Positions 17,857-26,176 of a stretch of DNA of 64,000 nucleotides are shown piece by piece. The notes beneath the pieces were generated by a model. It did no database searches and had not been told where the DNA came from. It saw nothing but the letters and a program-made list of their open reading frames with translations. The DNA is from Congregibacter variabilis (lineage in GTDB: Bacteria > Pseudomonadota > Gammaproteobacteria > Pseudomonadales > Halieaceae), in contig NZ_CP136864.1 of the NCBI RefSeq assembly GCF_045689235.1, positions 3,596,001 to 3,660,000 on the forward strand. The letters are read 5' to 3'. The position numbers and the translations under genes are program-made. Every line of letters starts with the position of its first letter. The first letter of the stretch is position 1.

Positions 17857-18429
17857 ATGAGTGACACTCCAACAAAGGCCGAGGGAGGTCTTGCTTACAG
17901 CGATAACGTTTCGATCGCCTGGCGAAAGGTTGACCATGAGCTGGATCAGAAACATCTGGCTATGGTGAACGCGTCCAACGAAGAATTCCTGCGGGCGGTG
18001 TCGGTAATTGGCGATGCCGGCGGTCAGAAGGAGAGCCAGGAGGCATCCTCGGGAATTGTCGCTCAGGAAGTCGCGCGTCTTGATCTAAAAGTGAACCTGC
18101 TGTTGGATCTTGTGGGGACGCTCATTTATCACCAGTTGGATATCCCGGATACGAGTCCCGTACGTGTTTCTGCGGCCGGCGTGGCGTGGAAGGGTGATGT
18201 CCCGGAGCCCGGGTCCACGGTATATCTCGAACTCTATATTCAGCGTGGTTTGCCTAAACCCCTATGTTGCTATGGGGAGGTGGTGTCCACGGCCGAAGAC
18301 TTTGCGCGAGGCACGGCAAAGGTGAAATTCACCGGATTAACGGGTGCCGCCAAGTCTTGGTTAGAAAAGCTGATTTTCCGTCATCATCGACGGGAGGTGG
18401 CCTACAAGCGTTCTACCGGAGAGTCTTGA
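17857..18429 (+). CDS. Atypical PilZ-domain protein
   Basis: A 190-residue protein that I read as an atypical PilZ-type c-di-GMP-related protein. The N-terminal half is helical and includes VARLDLKVNLLLDLVGTLIY. The C-terminal half looks like a beta-barrel: VRVSAAGVAWKGDVPEPGST, then a VYLELYIQRGLPKPLCCYGE strand pair and a KVKFTGLTGAAKSWLEKLIF end, as in the tetramer-forming PilZ variants of xanthomonads. The canonical RxxxR loop is not evident, so direct c-di-GMP binding is doubtful. It lies between fliT and the FleQ-like activator, which suggests a role in flagellar control. No enzymatic function is apparent. Confidence 0.7.
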   Translation: MSDTPTKAEGGLAYSDNVSIAWRKVDHELDQKHLAMVNASNEEFLRAVSVIGDAGGQKESQEASSGIVAQEVARLDLKVNLLLDLVGTLIYHQLDIPDTSPVRVSAAGVAWKGDVPEPGSTVYLELYIQRGLPKPLCCYGEVVSTAEDFARGTAKVKFTGLTGAAKSWLEKLIFRHHRREVAYKRSTGES

Positions 18430-18585
18430 AGTTTCTGCGAGAAGTGGGCGTCAAAAAGTTGACTTAGCCGGCTTATCCTTCGAAACTCCCTGTGCTTTTT
18501 AAAGCCGGGCTGATTTTAAGTTTGGCGACGCTACTCAAGTGATTGGCCAAAGCCATTCACTCAGACCACTCATCTAAAAAGGGGA

Positions 18586-19722
18586 ATGCACGTGAATGAC
18601 GCTGCAGAGGCGATTCGCGAGGCAAGCCGAAAACTGGCGCGGGAACTGGTGGGCAGCAGTGCTCAGATCGAGGGGATTCGTCGACTCATAGCCCAGGTTG
18701 CTCCCGCCGAAGCATCGGTGCTGATTTTGGGTGAGTCAGGAACTGGCAAAGAGGTTGTCGCAAGAGGTATTCACACACACTCTGCGCGTGCTCGGGGCCC
18801 ATTTGTACCTGTCAATTGTGGTGCTATTCCCGCTGAGTTGCTTGAGTCTGAGCTGTTTGGCCACGAGAAGGGTGCGTTTACCGGGGCTATTAATAGTCGC
18901 CAGGGACGCTTCGAAATGGCTGCAGGTGGCACGTTGTTTCTTGATGAAATCGGGGACATGCCATTGCAGATGCAGGTCAAGCTTCTGCGAGTCCTGCAGG
19001 AGCGCTGTTTTGAGCGCGTAGGTAGTAATAAAACCCTGGAATGTGACGTGCGGGTAATTGCCGCCACGCATCAGGATCTTGAAGAGCGGGTAGATGCCGG
19101 TGACTTCCGCATGGACCTCTTTTATCGGCTGAATGTGTTTCCCATCGATATTCCTCCGCTAAGACAGCGCGTCGAAGATGTTCCAGCACTGGTGCGTCGT
19201 TTTGTGGATTTGATGGAGCGTGAGCAGCGCGGCAGCATTAAGCTGGATGATCAGGCCATGACTTGCCTGATGCGCTATCCCTGGCCCGGTAACGTTCGAG
19301 AACTCTCAAATCTGGTAGAACGCCTGGCGATTTTGCATCCCAATGGCGCAGTGAGCGTTGCGGATCTTCCGGCTAAATTTGTTGCCGACCGACCGTCGTC
19401 GCCAAACGATGTTGCTGATGTCGTGCTCCGGGGAGAAGAGGCGATGGCGATGGAGCGCTTGTTGCAAGACAAGCCGATTGTCGAAAGCCCTGGGTCACCG
19501 GCGCCGCCAGCACAGGAGTCAGCAACCTTGCTCGGCGGTGATGGTCTGGACCTCAAAACCCATCTTGCTGAGTTGGAGCGTTCCTTGATGGCTCAGGCTC
19601 TGGAGCAAAGTGACTGGGTGGTCGCCCGGGCCGCCAAGATGTTGAATCTACAGCGTACGACCCTGGTAGAAAAAATGCGCAAGTACGAGATAGTCAGGCC
19701 CGACGAAGCGCCAGAGTCTTGA
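18586..19722 (+). CDS. FleQ/FlrA-like sigma-54 activator, N-domain missing
   Basis: A 378-residue bacterial enhancer-binding protein, likely the master flagellar activator. It has a AAA+ domain with Walker A GESGTGKE at residues 49-56 and the sigma-54 contact loop GAFTGA at 96-101. A C-terminal Fis-type helix-turn-helix ends in RTTLVEKMRKYEI. Sequence around FVPVNCGAIPAELLESELFG and QERCFERVGSNKTLECDVRV is strongly FleQ-like. FleQ is usually about 490 residues with an N-terminal receiver-like domain; that domain is absent here. A stop codon lies in frame upstream at 18517, with no start codon between it and the ATG. An L-x-R element (LARE) stands where FleQ has the c-di-GMP-contacting LFRS motif. 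Confidence 0.88.
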   Translation: MHVNDAAEAIREASRKLARELVGSSAQIEGIRRLIAQVAPAEASVLILGESGTGKEVVARGIHTHSARARGPFVPVNCGAIPAELLESELFGHEKGAFTGAINSRQGRFEMAAGGTLFLDEIGDMPLQMQVKLLRVLQERCFERVGSNKTLECDVRVIAATHQDLEERVDAGDFRMDLFYRLNVFPIDIPPLRQRVEDVPALVRRFVDLMEREQRGSIKLDDQAMTCLMRYPWPGNVRELSNLVERLAILHPNGAVSVADLPAKFVADRPSSPNDVADVVLRGEEAMAMERLLQDKPIVESPGSPAPPAQESATLLGGDGLDLKTHLAELERSLMAQALEQSDWVVARAAKMLNLQRTTLVEKMRKYEIVRPDEAPES

Positions 19723-19773
19723 CGCCGCGGGGGTCGATTTTTCTTAAGTGTCTGAAATAAAACAATAAAATAT

Positions 19774-19790
19774 TAGGCACAAGCTTTGCA
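19774..19790 (+). promoter_or_regulatory. Sigma-54 promoter of fleSR
   Basis: TAGGCACAAGCTTTGCA carries the -24 GGCAC and a perfect TTTGCA -12 element with ten-base spacing. It lies about 40 bases ahead of the fleS ATG. This is the expected arrangement in which the FleQ-type activator turns on the two-component pair. Confidence 0.7.
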
Positions 19791-19829
19791 TAGACCTGTA
19801 CCTAGATACCGGAAACGGAACGTACAGGG

Positions 19830-21044
19830 ATGGCACAAATTTCCACTGCAGAGTTGGCCGAGAACTCGGGGCAGGCGTTACTGGATGAACGCTCGCTAGC
19901 TTCGCTCACCGAAGTCTCCCGCGAACTCGATAGCAGCTATCGATCCATGCAAGAGCAGGTACTGCGGCTACGTGGAGAGCTCGCCATCAGCCGCAGTGCT
20001 CGATTGCGCGAGCTTGCAGAGAAAGAGCGGTTGTTGGGTCGATTGGCCTCACTGCTAGCGGTACTTCCCGGTGGCGTAATGATTCTGGACGCACAGCATA
20101 CGATTCGTGATGCGAATCCCGCTGCCCTCGATATGCTCGGTGAGCCGTTGCTTGGTGAGACCTGGCCTCAAGTTGCGCAACGAAATCCGGAACTGCATGA
20201 GAGTCAGCCGGGCCAGCGACGCCTATCTATTAACGGTCGGCCTCTTGATGAAGACGGCGAGCAGGTTGTGTTGATTACTGACACAACCGAGCTGCATGAC
20301 CTGCAGGAGCAGCTTGGAAGGCGTCAGCGTCTTGCGGCACTGGGAGAGATGGCTGCGCGACTCGCGCATCAGATACGAACGCCTCTATCGTCCACCACGT
20401 TATACCTCGCCCAGCTGGGCCGCGATGACTTGCCCGCTGAGCAGCGCGCAAAAATTTGTGATCGATTGTCCGGGCGCCTGCAGCATATGGAAGGTTTGAT
20501 CGAGTCGATGCTGAGCTTTGTGCGTGGAGGCAGTCCGGAGATGCGACCCCTACTGCTCAGAGATGTGATGTCCACTCTGGAAGCGGTGGTGCGTCCGACG
20601 CTGCCACCAGCGACCATATTTACAGTGACGCCCATAGACGACACCTTGTCGTTGTGTGGAGCGGCCGACGACCTGGTCGGCGCACTCAGTAATCTGATTC
20701 AGAATGCTGTGGATGTGGCCGGCGATGCGGTGCGTATTGACGTTTGGGCTGGCGCTACCAGTCACAATTCACTGCAAATTTGTGTGCGGGACAACGGGCC
20801 AGGCATTCCGGCGGACGTTTTACCGCGCTTGTTCGATCCGTTTTTTACGACTCGCGCTCAGGGAACGGGTCTGGGCTTGGCGGTTGTTGCCAGAACCGTG
20901 AGTCATCACGGCGGCGAAGTACGCGCTCGTAATCATTCCCGATCCGGGGCTGAGTTTTTGATTGATCTTCCCTTGCTGGATAGCGCGGCATCCTGCGGCG
21001 ATGCCGCGGTGTCCAGCTCCCTTTTTAGCACTGAGCGAGGCTAG
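19830..21044 (+). CDS. fleS: Flagellar sensor histidine kinase FleS/FlrB
   Basis: A 404-residue cytosolic histidine kinase with no membrane segment. An N-terminal coiled helix leads to a PAS-like domain (about residues 75-150, VLPGGVMILDAQHTIRDANP). The dimerisation/phosphoacceptor region follows, with His180 in LAHQIRTPLS, and then the ATPase domain with the N box (LSNLIQNAVDVAG), DNGPGIP and GTGLGLAVV. It phosphorylates the response regulator encoded two bases downstream. The pair controls mid-stage (rod, hook, cap) flagellar genes in this group. Confidence 0.93.
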   Translation: MAQISTAELAENSGQALLDERSLASLTEVSRELDSSYRSMQEQVLRLRGELAISRSARLRELAEKERLLGRLASLLAVLPGGVMILDAQHTIRDANPAALDMLGEPLLGETWPQVAQRNPELHESQPGQRRLSINGRPLDEDGEQVVLITDTTELHDLQEQLGRRQRLAALGEMAARLAHQIRTPLSSTTLYLAQLGRDDLPAEQRAKICDRLSGRLQHMEGLIESMLSFVRGGSPEMRPLLLRDVMSTLEAVVRPTLPPATIFTVTPIDDTLSLCGAADDLVGALSNLIQNAVDVAGDAVRIDVWAGATSHNSLQICVRDNGPGIPADVLPRLFDPFFTTRAQGTGLGLAVVARTVSHHGGEVRARNHSRSGAEFLIDLPLLDSAASCGDAAVSSSLFSTERG

Positions 21045-21046
21045 CC

Positions 21047-22384
21047 ATGAATCAGGCGACAAGAGTATTGATCGTTGAGGATGACGACACTCTCCGAGAT
21101 GCCCTCTGCGACACCATAGAGTTTGGTGGTTACCGAGCCGTTGCCGCCGGGAACGGTCGCGAAGCTCTATCGCGAATGGATACAGAAAGCTTCGATATGA
21201 TCATCAGTGATGTGCAGATGGACGAGATGGATGGTCACGGTTTGCTGCGAGAGGTTCGCAACCGCAAGCCCGAGATGCCCTTTGTCATGATCACCGCCCA
21301 TGGGTCCGTTCGTGATGCAGTATCGGCTATGCGCGATGGTGCTACCGATTATCTCTTAAAGCCATTTGAGGCCCAGGTGCTGTTGGATATGGTTGCCCGT
21401 ATGCAGCCCCCGGTAGAGGCCGGCTTGCCTATCATTGCCGAAGATCCCGCAAGTCAGCAGCTGTGTGCCCTTGCCAGGCGTCTCGCGCCCAGCGACGCCA
21501 CGGTGTTGATCAGTGGTGAGTCGGGAAGCGGTAAAGAGGTGCTGGCGCGTTACATTCACGGAGAATCAAATCGTGCGGACAAGCCCTTTTTAGCGGTTAA
21601 CTGCGCGGCGATCCCCGAGAACATGCTCGAATCTATGCTTTTTGGCTACGAGAAAGGAGCCTACACCGGCGCCTATCAGTCCCGCCCAGGGAAGTTTGAA
21701 CAAGCCAATGGCGGTACCTTGCTGCTGGATGAGATCTCGGAGATGGATCTGGGGTTGCAGGCAAAACTCTTGCGCGTGCTGCAAGAACGTGAAGTAGAGC
21801 GCTTGGGTGGCAATAAACTGATCCCCTTGGATGTGCGCGTCATTGCTACTACCAACAGACTGCTTGAAGACGAGGTGCGCGAGGGTAATTTTCGCGAAGA
21901 CCTTTACTATCGCCTGAACGTACTGCCCCTGAATGCACCCCCTTTGCGTCAGCGTCCCGGGGATATTCTGCCCCTCGCTCGATTATTTCTTGATCGTTAC
22001 GCACCGCGACCGGGATCACATTTTGATACTTCCGCTGAGGCCGCTCTGCAGCAGCACCTTTGGCGAGGCAATGTGCGTGAGCTTGAGAACTGCGTGCAAC
22101 GTGCTGTGATTCTCTCGCGGGGCGATGTGCTTGGTGCACAGGACTTGATTCTGACAGACCAGCTTGGATCCTCAATTGAGCCTCTTGGCCCCGTGGTGCC
22201 AGAGCGTCCCGCTCTCGAAGGTGATTTGAAGTTGCGCGAGCAGGAACTGATTTTGCAGGCACTGGATTCGACGGGAGGTAGCCGCAAGGAAACCGCGGAG
22301 CGTCTTGGCATCAGCCCCAGAACCTTACGTTACAAACTGGCCCGTCTGCGAGAGCAGGGCATTAGCTTACCTATGTCTGCCTAA
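21047..22384 (+). CDS. fleR: Flagellar response regulator FleR/FlrC
   Basis: A 445-residue NtrC-type regulator. The receiver domain has the acidic pair in VEDDDTL and the phosphoacceptor Asp55 in SDVQMDEMDG. The AAA+ domain has GESGSGKE and the GAYTGA sigma-54 loop. A Fis-type DNA-binding end (KETAERLGISPRTLRYKLAR) completes it. It is transcribed with fleS (two-base gap) and is the likely activator of the -24/-12 promoters found here. fliE follows after 45 bases without a visible promoter. Confidence 0.95.
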   Translation: MNQATRVLIVEDDDTLRDALCDTIEFGGYRAVAAGNGREALSRMDTESFDMIISDVQMDEMDGHGLLREVRNRKPEMPFVMITAHGSVRDAVSAMRDGATDYLLKPFEAQVLLDMVARMQPPVEAGLPIIAEDPASQQLCALARRLAPSDATVLISGESGSGKEVLARYIHGESNRADKPFLAVNCAAIPENMLESMLFGYEKGAYTGAYQSRPGKFEQANGGTLLLDEISEMDLGLQAKLLRVLQEREVERLGGNKLIPLDVRVIATTNRLLEDEVREGNFREDLYYRLNVLPLNAPPLRQRPGDILPLARLFLDRYAPRPGSHFDTSAEAALQQHLWRGNVRELENCVQRAVILSRGDVLGAQDLILTDQLGSSIEPLGPVVPERPALEGDLKLREQELILQALDSTGGSRKETAERLGISPRTLRYKLARLREQGISLPMSA

Positions 22385-22429
22385 GGGCAGTGTTGCTCAA
22401 GTAGAGAGTGAATACGGAGAAACCAGACA

Positions 22430-22753
22430 ATGAGTGATATAGCGATTAATCAGGTTATTGCGCAGATGCGCAGCATGGCCTCAGCGGCGGGAAGCGGTTC
22501 CGAAGCTAGCGGTGCCGAGCAGGTCTCGGGCGCCAATTTCTCAACCCTGATGCAGGACTCCATTGAGGAGGTTAATGCCTCAATGATGCAGGCCAAAGCA
22601 CTGGCAACATCTTTTGAGTCCGGCGATCCGCAGATTTCTGTGACCGAGGTTATGGTTGCGTCGCAGCGCGCAGGTCTTGAGTTTCAGGCGATGACGGAAG
22701 TGCGTAACAAGTTACTCACGGCCTACCAGGAAATAATGAGCATGCAGGTCTGA
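22430..22753 (+). CDS. fliE: Hook-basal body protein FliE
   Basis: A 107-residue adaptor between the MS ring and the rod. It shows FSTLMQDSIEEVNASMMQAK, then FESGDPQISVTEVMVASQRA and a C-terminal EVRNKLLTAYQEIMSMQV, all typical of FliE. A CGGAG site precedes the ATG. It begins the fliEFGHIJ series. Confidence 0.96.
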   Translation: MSDIAINQVIAQMRSMASAAGSGSEASGAEQVSGANFSTLMQDSIEEVNASMMQAKALATSFESGDPQISVTEVMVASQRAGLEFQAMTEVRNKLLTAYQEIMSMQV

Positions 22754-22808
22754 ATCCTGGCTCCTTGCAAATATCTACAGATCGTTGAATAAATGAGAGC
22801 GCAGAACC

Positions 22809-24518
22809 ATGGCTGAAGCTACCGACAACACGCTATTTTCCCGGTTTAACGGGTTTTCCCGCCAGCCGGCGACCCGCCAGCTCGCGCTGCTGATTGGTCT
22901 TGCGGCAAGTATTGCCATGGCGATGGGCTTGGTGCAGTGGGCAGTGGAGCCGAACTATAAGCCTCTCTACGGCACCATGGCGCCTGAAGACACCAATGAT
23001 GTCATTGCGTCCTTGGAAGCCAATGGTGTGGATTATCGAATGGACCGACGCAGCGGCATGGTGGCAGTGCCATCCAGCGAAATTCATCGCGCTCGTTTGC
23101 TTCTTGCCGGGGATGGGTACCCCCGGGGAGAAGGTGTAGGCTTTGAAAGCTTGTATCGCGAGCAGGAAATTGGTCTTTCGAGTTTTATGGAGCAGGCTCG
23201 TTTTCATCGCGCCCTTGAGTCTGAGCTCGCCCGAACCATTGGTGCCATGGATAGCGTGCGTGGGGCTCGGGTGCATTTGGCGATGGCCAAGCAGTCGGCC
23301 TTTCTCCGTCAGCGCGAGCAGCCTGCGGCATCGGTGATGCTTAATCTCTATGCAGGACGAACTTTGAATGAGCGACAGCTTTCCGGGATTATCCACCTGG
23401 TTGCGTCCAGCGTGCCGAACCTGGATTCAGAGCAGGTGTCGGTCGTCGATCAACAGGGCAAGCTCTTGTCGGGTCAGGGCACGGATGAGGAGTTTGGTTT
23501 TACCCAGGATCAGTTTCGCTACACACGACAACTCGAGTCAGATCTTAGCGGACGTATTGTCGACATTCTTGAGCCTATCCTCGGTGCCAATGCGGTTCGT
23601 GCTCAGGTCGCAGCGGATCTTGACTTCACCCGGATAGAGCGGACTTTGGAAACCTACGCGCCGGAGACCCGGGTGCGCAGTGAACAGACCTCCGAGGAAA
23701 CCTCCAATCAGCCCTATGCCGGTGGAGTGCCCGGAACTTTGTCCAATGAGCCGCCCATTGATACGACGGTTGCGCTTCAGCAGGCCGCGCCGACTGGGGG
23801 GGCTAACGTGGGAGCGAACGTCGAAGCAACAGCGCAACTCGGTGTGATTCCGCCGGCCCGAACCAGTCGTCGATCAACCATCAACTACGAAATGGATAAA
23901 ACCATCAGCCATGTCCGTGAAACCCCGGGCGCGCTGCAGAAGCTGTCTATTGCGGTGGTGCTGGACTACATTGAGTCCACTGCCGACGATGGCACCACAA
24001 GTCGTGTGCCTATGCCTCAGGAGCGTATAGACGAGGTAACATCTCTGGTGCGTGAAGCGGTAGGCTTTGATGTGAATCGAGGTGACACGGTCAGCGTGAT
24101 TAGTGCGTCATTTGTTGAAGTGCCGGCGATTGAAGATACCGTGATCGAAAGCTCACTTCTTGAGCAGGACTGGATTTGGCAGTTAGCCAAAGGCCTTTTG
24201 GTCTTGACCGTGTTGTTAACTCTTGTGCTTGTCGTTGTTCGGCCATTGGTGAAGTTTGCCGCTGTGCCGGTGCCCATGATGCAGTCGCCTCAGGGTCTTG
24301 CCGGTCCAGGGCAGCAGCCTATGGCGGCATTGGGGGCGGGGGGTATGACGGATGATCAGGTCACGCTTGGTGGTCAGGGGCAGATGGGTCTGCCCGGTGC
24401 TGCCGGGGCGGGTGCCGGCGGGTATGAGCAGCAATTACAAATGGCGCGATCGGTAGCAGCAGGTGAGCCGGATCGCGCTGCACAGGTAGTGAGAGGTTGG
24501 GTGTCAGACGATGGCTGA
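22809..24518 (+). CDS. fliF: MS-ring protein FliF
   Basis: A 569-residue inner-membrane ring protein. A first membrane segment lies near residues 25-45 (ALLIGLAASIAMAMGLVQWA), followed by the large periplasmic ring-building domains (VPSSEIHRARLLLAGDGYPR, then GFESLYREQEIGLSSFMEQA). A second membrane segment lies near residues 455-475, and a cytoplasmic tail binds FliG. The end overlaps the fliG start by eight bases, consistent with translational coupling of these two stoichiometric partners. Confidence 0.97.
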   Translation: MAEATDNTLFSRFNGFSRQPATRQLALLIGLAASIAMAMGLVQWAVEPNYKPLYGTMAPEDTNDVIASLEANGVDYRMDRRSGMVAVPSSEIHRARLLLAGDGYPRGEGVGFESLYREQEIGLSSFMEQARFHRALESELARTIGAMDSVRGARVHLAMAKQSAFLRQREQPAASVMLNLYAGRTLNERQLSGIIHLVASSVPNLDSEQVSVVDQQGKLLSGQGTDEEFGFTQDQFRYTRQLESDLSGRIVDILEPILGANAVRAQVAADLDFTRIERTLETYAPETRVRSEQTSEETSNQPYAGGVPGTLSNEPPIDTTVALQQAAPTGGANVGANVEATAQLGVIPPARTSRRSTINYEMDKTISHVRETPGALQKLSIAVVLDYIESTADDGTTSRVPMPQERIDEVTSLVREAVGFDVNRGDTVSVISASFVEVPAIEDTVIESSLLEQDWIWQLAKGLLVLTVLLTLVLVVVRPLVKFAAVPVPMMQSPQGLAGPGQQPMAALGAGGMTDDQVTLGGQGQMGLPGAAGAGAGGYEQQLQMARSVAAGEPDRAAQVVRGWVSDDG

Positions 24519-25521
24519 GGCAGGTTCAAAACTTAGCGGCGCACAGCGCGCAGCAATATTTTTGCTCGGCGTGGGGGAGGAGTCTGCCGCGTCGATTATG
24601 CGTCATATGGAGCCCAAGGAAGTGCAGCGTGTGGGTGAGGCGATGGCTACGCTTTCGGGTGTCTCCGATGATCAGCTGACCGAAGTGCTTGGAGAGTTCA
24701 ATACAAAAGCAGGCTCGATCAATCCTCTGGGCCTTGGGGCATCGGATTTTGCGCAGCGGGTCATGATCCAGGCTCTCGGTGAAGAAAAAGCGCGGAGCAT
24801 GCTGTCCAAGGTAATGCCGGGCAAGGCCAAGACGCGAGGTATCGAAGCGCTCAAGTGGATGGATGCTGGCAGTGTGGCGGACATCATTGTCGAAGAGCAT
24901 CCGCAGATTATGGCCATTGTATTGGCGTCTCTGGAGGAAGAGCAGGCAGCGGAAGTGCTGGGCGAGTTGCCGCAGGAGATGCGCTCGGACCTGGTGTTGC
25001 GAATTGCCAAACTCGAAATGATTGACCCTGCTGCAATGGAGGAGCTCGACAAAGTACTCGAGAAGCAGCTTGGGCGCGCCTCCAAAACGCCGCCGAGGGT
25101 TGTGAACGGCATGACCAGTGCTGCCGCCATTATGAACAATGTGAATGCTGACCTTGAGGCTTCGGTGATGGATGCCTTGCGAGAAAGCGATGCAGAGACC
25201 ACCGATAAGATCGCCGAACTAATGTTTGTGTTTGATGACCTTCTGGCGCTCGATGATCGTGGTATGCAGCGTCTTATTCGTGAGATATCAGTGGACACTC
25301 TGGTGGTCGCACTCAAGGGTGTGGACGATGAGTTACAGGAGAAGTTTTTTGGCAATATGTCCTCGCGCGCTGCTGACATGCTCCGGGAGGATCTGGACGC
25401 TAAGGGGCCGATGAAGCTAGCGGAAGTCGAAGCCGCGCAGAAAGATATTCTGGGTACGGCCAAGCAGCTGGCGGATGAAGGAGAGCTCATGATAGGCAAG
25501 GGTGGTGACGATTTTGTCTGA
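24511..25521 (+). CDS. fliG: Flagellar motor switch protein FliG
   Basis: A 336-residue rotor protein that couples the MS ring to the stators. It has the N-terminal FliF-binding domain (LSGAQRAAIFLLGVGEESAA), the EEHPQIMAIVLASLEEEQAA middle domain, and the C-terminal torque domain with charged residues (LMFVFDDLLALDDRGMQRLI, then NMSSRAADMLREDLDAKGPM). The length is standard. Both stator types encoded nearby would act on this rotor. Confidence 0.97.
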   Translation: MAEAGSKLSGAQRAAIFLLGVGEESAASIMRHMEPKEVQRVGEAMATLSGVSDDQLTEVLGEFNTKAGSINPLGLGASDFAQRVMIQALGEEKARSMLSKVMPGKAKTRGIEALKWMDAGSVADIIVEEHPQIMAIVLASLEEEQAAEVLGELPQEMRSDLVLRIAKLEMIDPAAMEELDKVLEKQLGRASKTPPRVVNGMTSAAAIMNNVNADLEASVMDALRESDAETTDKIAELMFVFDDLLALDDRGMQRLIREISVDTLVVALKGVDDELQEKFFGNMSSRAADMLREDLDAKGPMKLAEVEAAQKDILGTAKQLADEGELMIGKGGDDFV

Positions 25522-26173
25522 TCCGATCGAAGCCGATACCAGCTGGTCGCCATCAGTGCTTGGCGCTCTTTCTCAGCGTGGTACAGCCGCTCAAGCCGTC
25601 GCGGACCAAAGCCTGGACGTGGAAGCGCAAAAACAGCGAGCTTACGACGCAGCTTACGCTGAGGGCCTTGCCGCCGGGCGCGCTCAGGCCGAAAGTATCG
25701 TGGCCGAAATGGGGTCTTTACTGGAGGCGATGTCAGCGCCTTTTGAGGACACTGATGCCGTTTTATTGCGAGAGCTGCTGGCGGTAACAGAGCAGGTCGC
25801 CCGAGCGGTTGTTCGCCGGGAGTTAGAAGCAGGTATAGACATCGAGCGGGTGTTGGCCGATGCGCTTGCTGCTCTGGGGTCGGTTTCCACTACCGTGCAG
25901 TTGACCTTAAATCCCATGGATGCCTCTGTGTGCAGAGACTTGGGTCTTGTGGCCAGTGAGCGTTTTGAAGTGTTGGAGAATTCCGGCTTGCAGCGCGGAG
26001 GATTACAGTTACGTGCCGGCCACAGTTTTGTCGATGCCTCTGTGGAGTCGCGCATCGAAGCGTCCTTGTCAGCGCTGCGGGCGAACGCGGGCATACCTGA
26101 AGACGATTCTGAGCAGATTCATGAAGAAGTTGTTGCTGGTGATGAACCCGGCAATCCGTCCGGGGATGCCTGA
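25502..26173 (+). CDS. fliH: Flagellar export regulator FliH
   Basis: A roughly 220-residue FliH that regulates the export ATPase FliI. The middle is an Ala/Glu/Gln-rich helix (AYDAAYAEGLAAGRAQAESI), followed by LLRELLAVTEQVARAVVRRE and a C-terminal domain with GLQRGGLQLRAGHSFVDASV. The start is uncertain: GTG at 25502 or 25505, or TTG at 25514, all overlapping the fliG end. It lies directly before fliI, its partner. Confidence 0.92.
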   Translation: MVTILSDPIEADTSWSPSVLGALSQRGTAAQAVADQSLDVEAQKQRAYDAAYAEGLAAGRAQAESIVAEMGSLLEAMSAPFEDTDAVLLRELLAVTEQVARAVVRRELEAGIDIERVLADALAALGSVSTTVQLTLNPMDASVCRDLGLVASERFEVLENSGLQRGGLQLRAGHSFVDASVESRIEASLSALRANAGIPEDDSEQIHEEVVAGDEPGNPSGDA

Positions 26174-26176
26174 GCG

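Noticed and set aside
22385..22429. Search for a sigma-54 promoter just before fliE
   Set aside because: No GG-N10-GC pair is present, so fliE is probably transcribed with fleSR or from a site I could not recognise.
24672..25553. 293-residue minus-strand ORF over fliG
   Set aside because: Ser/Arg-rich shadow of fliG on the opposite strand; fliG is certain.
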